Part shown: positions 5,307-6,094 of the stretch, one piece after another
Numbering within the stretch: the stretch's first letter is position 1
How the letters are laid out: every line of letters begins with the position of its first letter
DNA from: Oscillospiraceae bacterium
GTDB lineage: Bacteria; Bacillota; Clostridia; Oscillospirales; Ruminococcaceae
NCBI GenBank assembly: GCA_017472375.1
Contig: JAFUQL010000103.1
Location: forward strand, 1 to 6,094
Length of the DNA: 6,094 nt
Direction: 5' to 3'
Position numbers and translations under genes: made by a program
The notes under the pieces: model-generated
Database searches by the model: none
Told to the model about the DNA's origin: nothing
Seen by the model: the letters and a program-made list of their open reading frames with translations, nothing else

Positions 5307-6094
5307 TCACACCAGATAGGGCAGGTACAGGTGCAGGTCATCGGCCTTCACCAGGCCCTCGAAGTACACGCCGTCCTCCCGGTATTCCTCGGTGTCCACA
5401 CGGCCGCGGCTGCGCATGGCCTCGGCCAGGCCCAGCTTGTCGTAGGGCAGCACCATCTTCACCGGGCGGATGCGGTTGCTGAGCTGCCGGTCCAGCGCGG
5501 CCAGCAGCTCGTTCAGGCCCCGGCCGGTCTTGGCGCTGGTCAGCAGGATGCTGGGGTCAAAGGCCACCGCGCCGGGCTTGTCGCACTTGTTGTACACCAC
5601 AAGCTGGGGGATGTCGCCGCATTCCAGGCTGGCCAGCACCTCGTCGGTGACGGCGAGCTGTTCCTCGCGGGCAGGGTCGGTGGCGTCGGCCACCTTCACG
5701 ATCACATCCGAGAAGGCGGCCTCCTCCAGCGTACTGCGGAAGGCCTTGACCAGGTGATGGGGCAGGCGGCTCACAAAGCCGACGGTGTCCACCAGGATGA
5801 CGGTCAGCCCGCTGGGCAGCACCAGCTTGCGGGCGGTGGGGTCCAGCGTGGCGAACAGCATATCCGCCTCGGCCGCCTGTACGCTGCCGCACAGGGCGTT
5901 CATCAGGCTGGACTTGCCCACGTTGGTGTAGCCCACCAGCGAGATCACCGGCACACCGCTCTTTTCCCGGGCGCGGCGGTTCTCGCCCCGGCGTTTTTCC
6001 ATCTCCTTCAGCCGCTCCTCCAGCGCTTCGATGCGCCGGTGGACGTAGCGGCGATCCAGCTCTAGCTGGCTCTCACCGGCGCCGCGCCGGGCAC
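5307..6094 (-). CDS. hflX: GTPase HflX, 5' end outside the window
   Basis: The last 261 residues of HflX, a GTPase of the TRAFAC class that binds the 50S subunit and splits or rescues stalled ribosomes under stress. Reading continues to the right edge, so the N-terminal HflX domain (roughly 150 or more residues by family norm) is missing. The fragment opens with the family signature GAGESQLELDRR (the usual form is GPGETQLExDRR), coded just inside the edge at about 6045-6080. A basic coiled-coil helix follows (EALEERLKEMEKRRGENRRAREK). The G domain is intact: G1 GYTNVGKS (5910-5933), G2 ATLDPT, G3 DTVGF (5775-5789), G4 NKCD (5580-5591) and G5 TSAK (5529-5540). The C-terminal domain ends in a YLPYLV tail. 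An internal ATG at 6002 is not the true start, because homology continues upstream of it. The signature's Pro-to-Ala and Thr-to-Ser changes are conservative. It probably leads an operon with the DUF1349 gene. Confidence 0.96.
   Translation of the reverse strand, partial: ARRGAGESQLELDRRYVHRRIEALEERLKEMEKRRGENRRAREKSGVPVISLVGYTNVGKSSLMNALCGSVQAAEADMLFATLDPTARKLVLPSGLTVILVDTVGFVSRLPHHLVKAFRSTLEEAAFSDVIVKVADATDPAREEQLAVTDEVLASLECGDIPQLVVYNKCDKPGAVAFDPSILLTSAKTGRGLNELLAALDRQLSNRIRPVKMVLPYDKLGLAEAMRSRGRVDTEEYREDGVYFEGLVKADDLHLYLPYLV

Noticed and set aside
2321..5482. A 1053-codon open frame on the plus strand, antisense to the glycosyltransferase, trpS and DUF1349 genes
   Set aside because: It runs through three well-supported minus-strand genes and their intergenic signals, has Ala/Gly/Val/His/Leu-rich shadow composition and no recognisable domain. 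GC-rich third positions on the coding strand explain the lack of stops.
6000..6002. ATG at 6002 as the hflX start
   Set aside because: The frame stays open to the edge and encodes the conserved GAGESQLELDRR signature upstream, so the gene is truncated by the window rather than starting here.

Overview
The window reads as ordinary chromosomal DNA from a GC-rich member of the Clostridia. The best guess is an Oscillospiraceae/Ruminococcaceae gut anaerobe of the Faecalibacterium, Gemmiger or Subdoligranulum type. This rests on high GC with sigma-A-type promoters, strong AAGGAGG ribosome-binding sites, Firmicute-style lipoproteins and GC-rich third codon positions. The genus is inference; no rRNA or other marker gene is present. 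No phage, insertion sequence, CRISPR array, tRNA or rRNA was seen.

Layout. Bases 1-193 carry the 3' end of a plus-strand gene with a ribbon-helix-helix-like C-terminus. It converges on a minus-strand operon across a near-perfect 20-bp hairpin (237-280) that probably terminates both strands. All other genes are on the minus strand, described here in transcription order from the right edge. (a) hflX (5' end outside the window) is followed after 16 nt by a DUF1349 beta-sandwich protein. (b) trpS has its own fully consensus promoter (TTGACA-17-TATAAT) and a strong intrinsic terminator. (c) A stand-alone family 2 glycosyltransferase ends at a long hairpin. (d) A two-gene operon has an extended -10 promoter; it encodes a zinc-ribbon protein with two membrane segments, then a secreted trigger-factor-like peptidyl-prolyl isomerase lipoprotein.

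How the genes work together. HflX (ribosome rescue and splitting) and TrpRS both serve translation. The glycosyltransferase and the lipoprotein foldase are envelope or surface functions. The zinc-ribbon membrane protein and the foldase are spaced as one transcription unit and are the most interesting pair here, since a membrane-anchored cytoplasmic zinc protein may support or sense secretion. That link is inference from adjacency only.

Start codons. Three genes (foldase, zinc-ribbon protein, trpS) appear to start at TTG behind strong Shine-Dalgarno sequences. Annotation from the longest ORF or the first ATG would misplace the trpS start, and the longest ORF would also misplace the zinc-ribbon, glycosyltransferase and DUF1349 starts. 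I found no convincing undescribed biological system in this window; the findings are modest and ranked accordingly.
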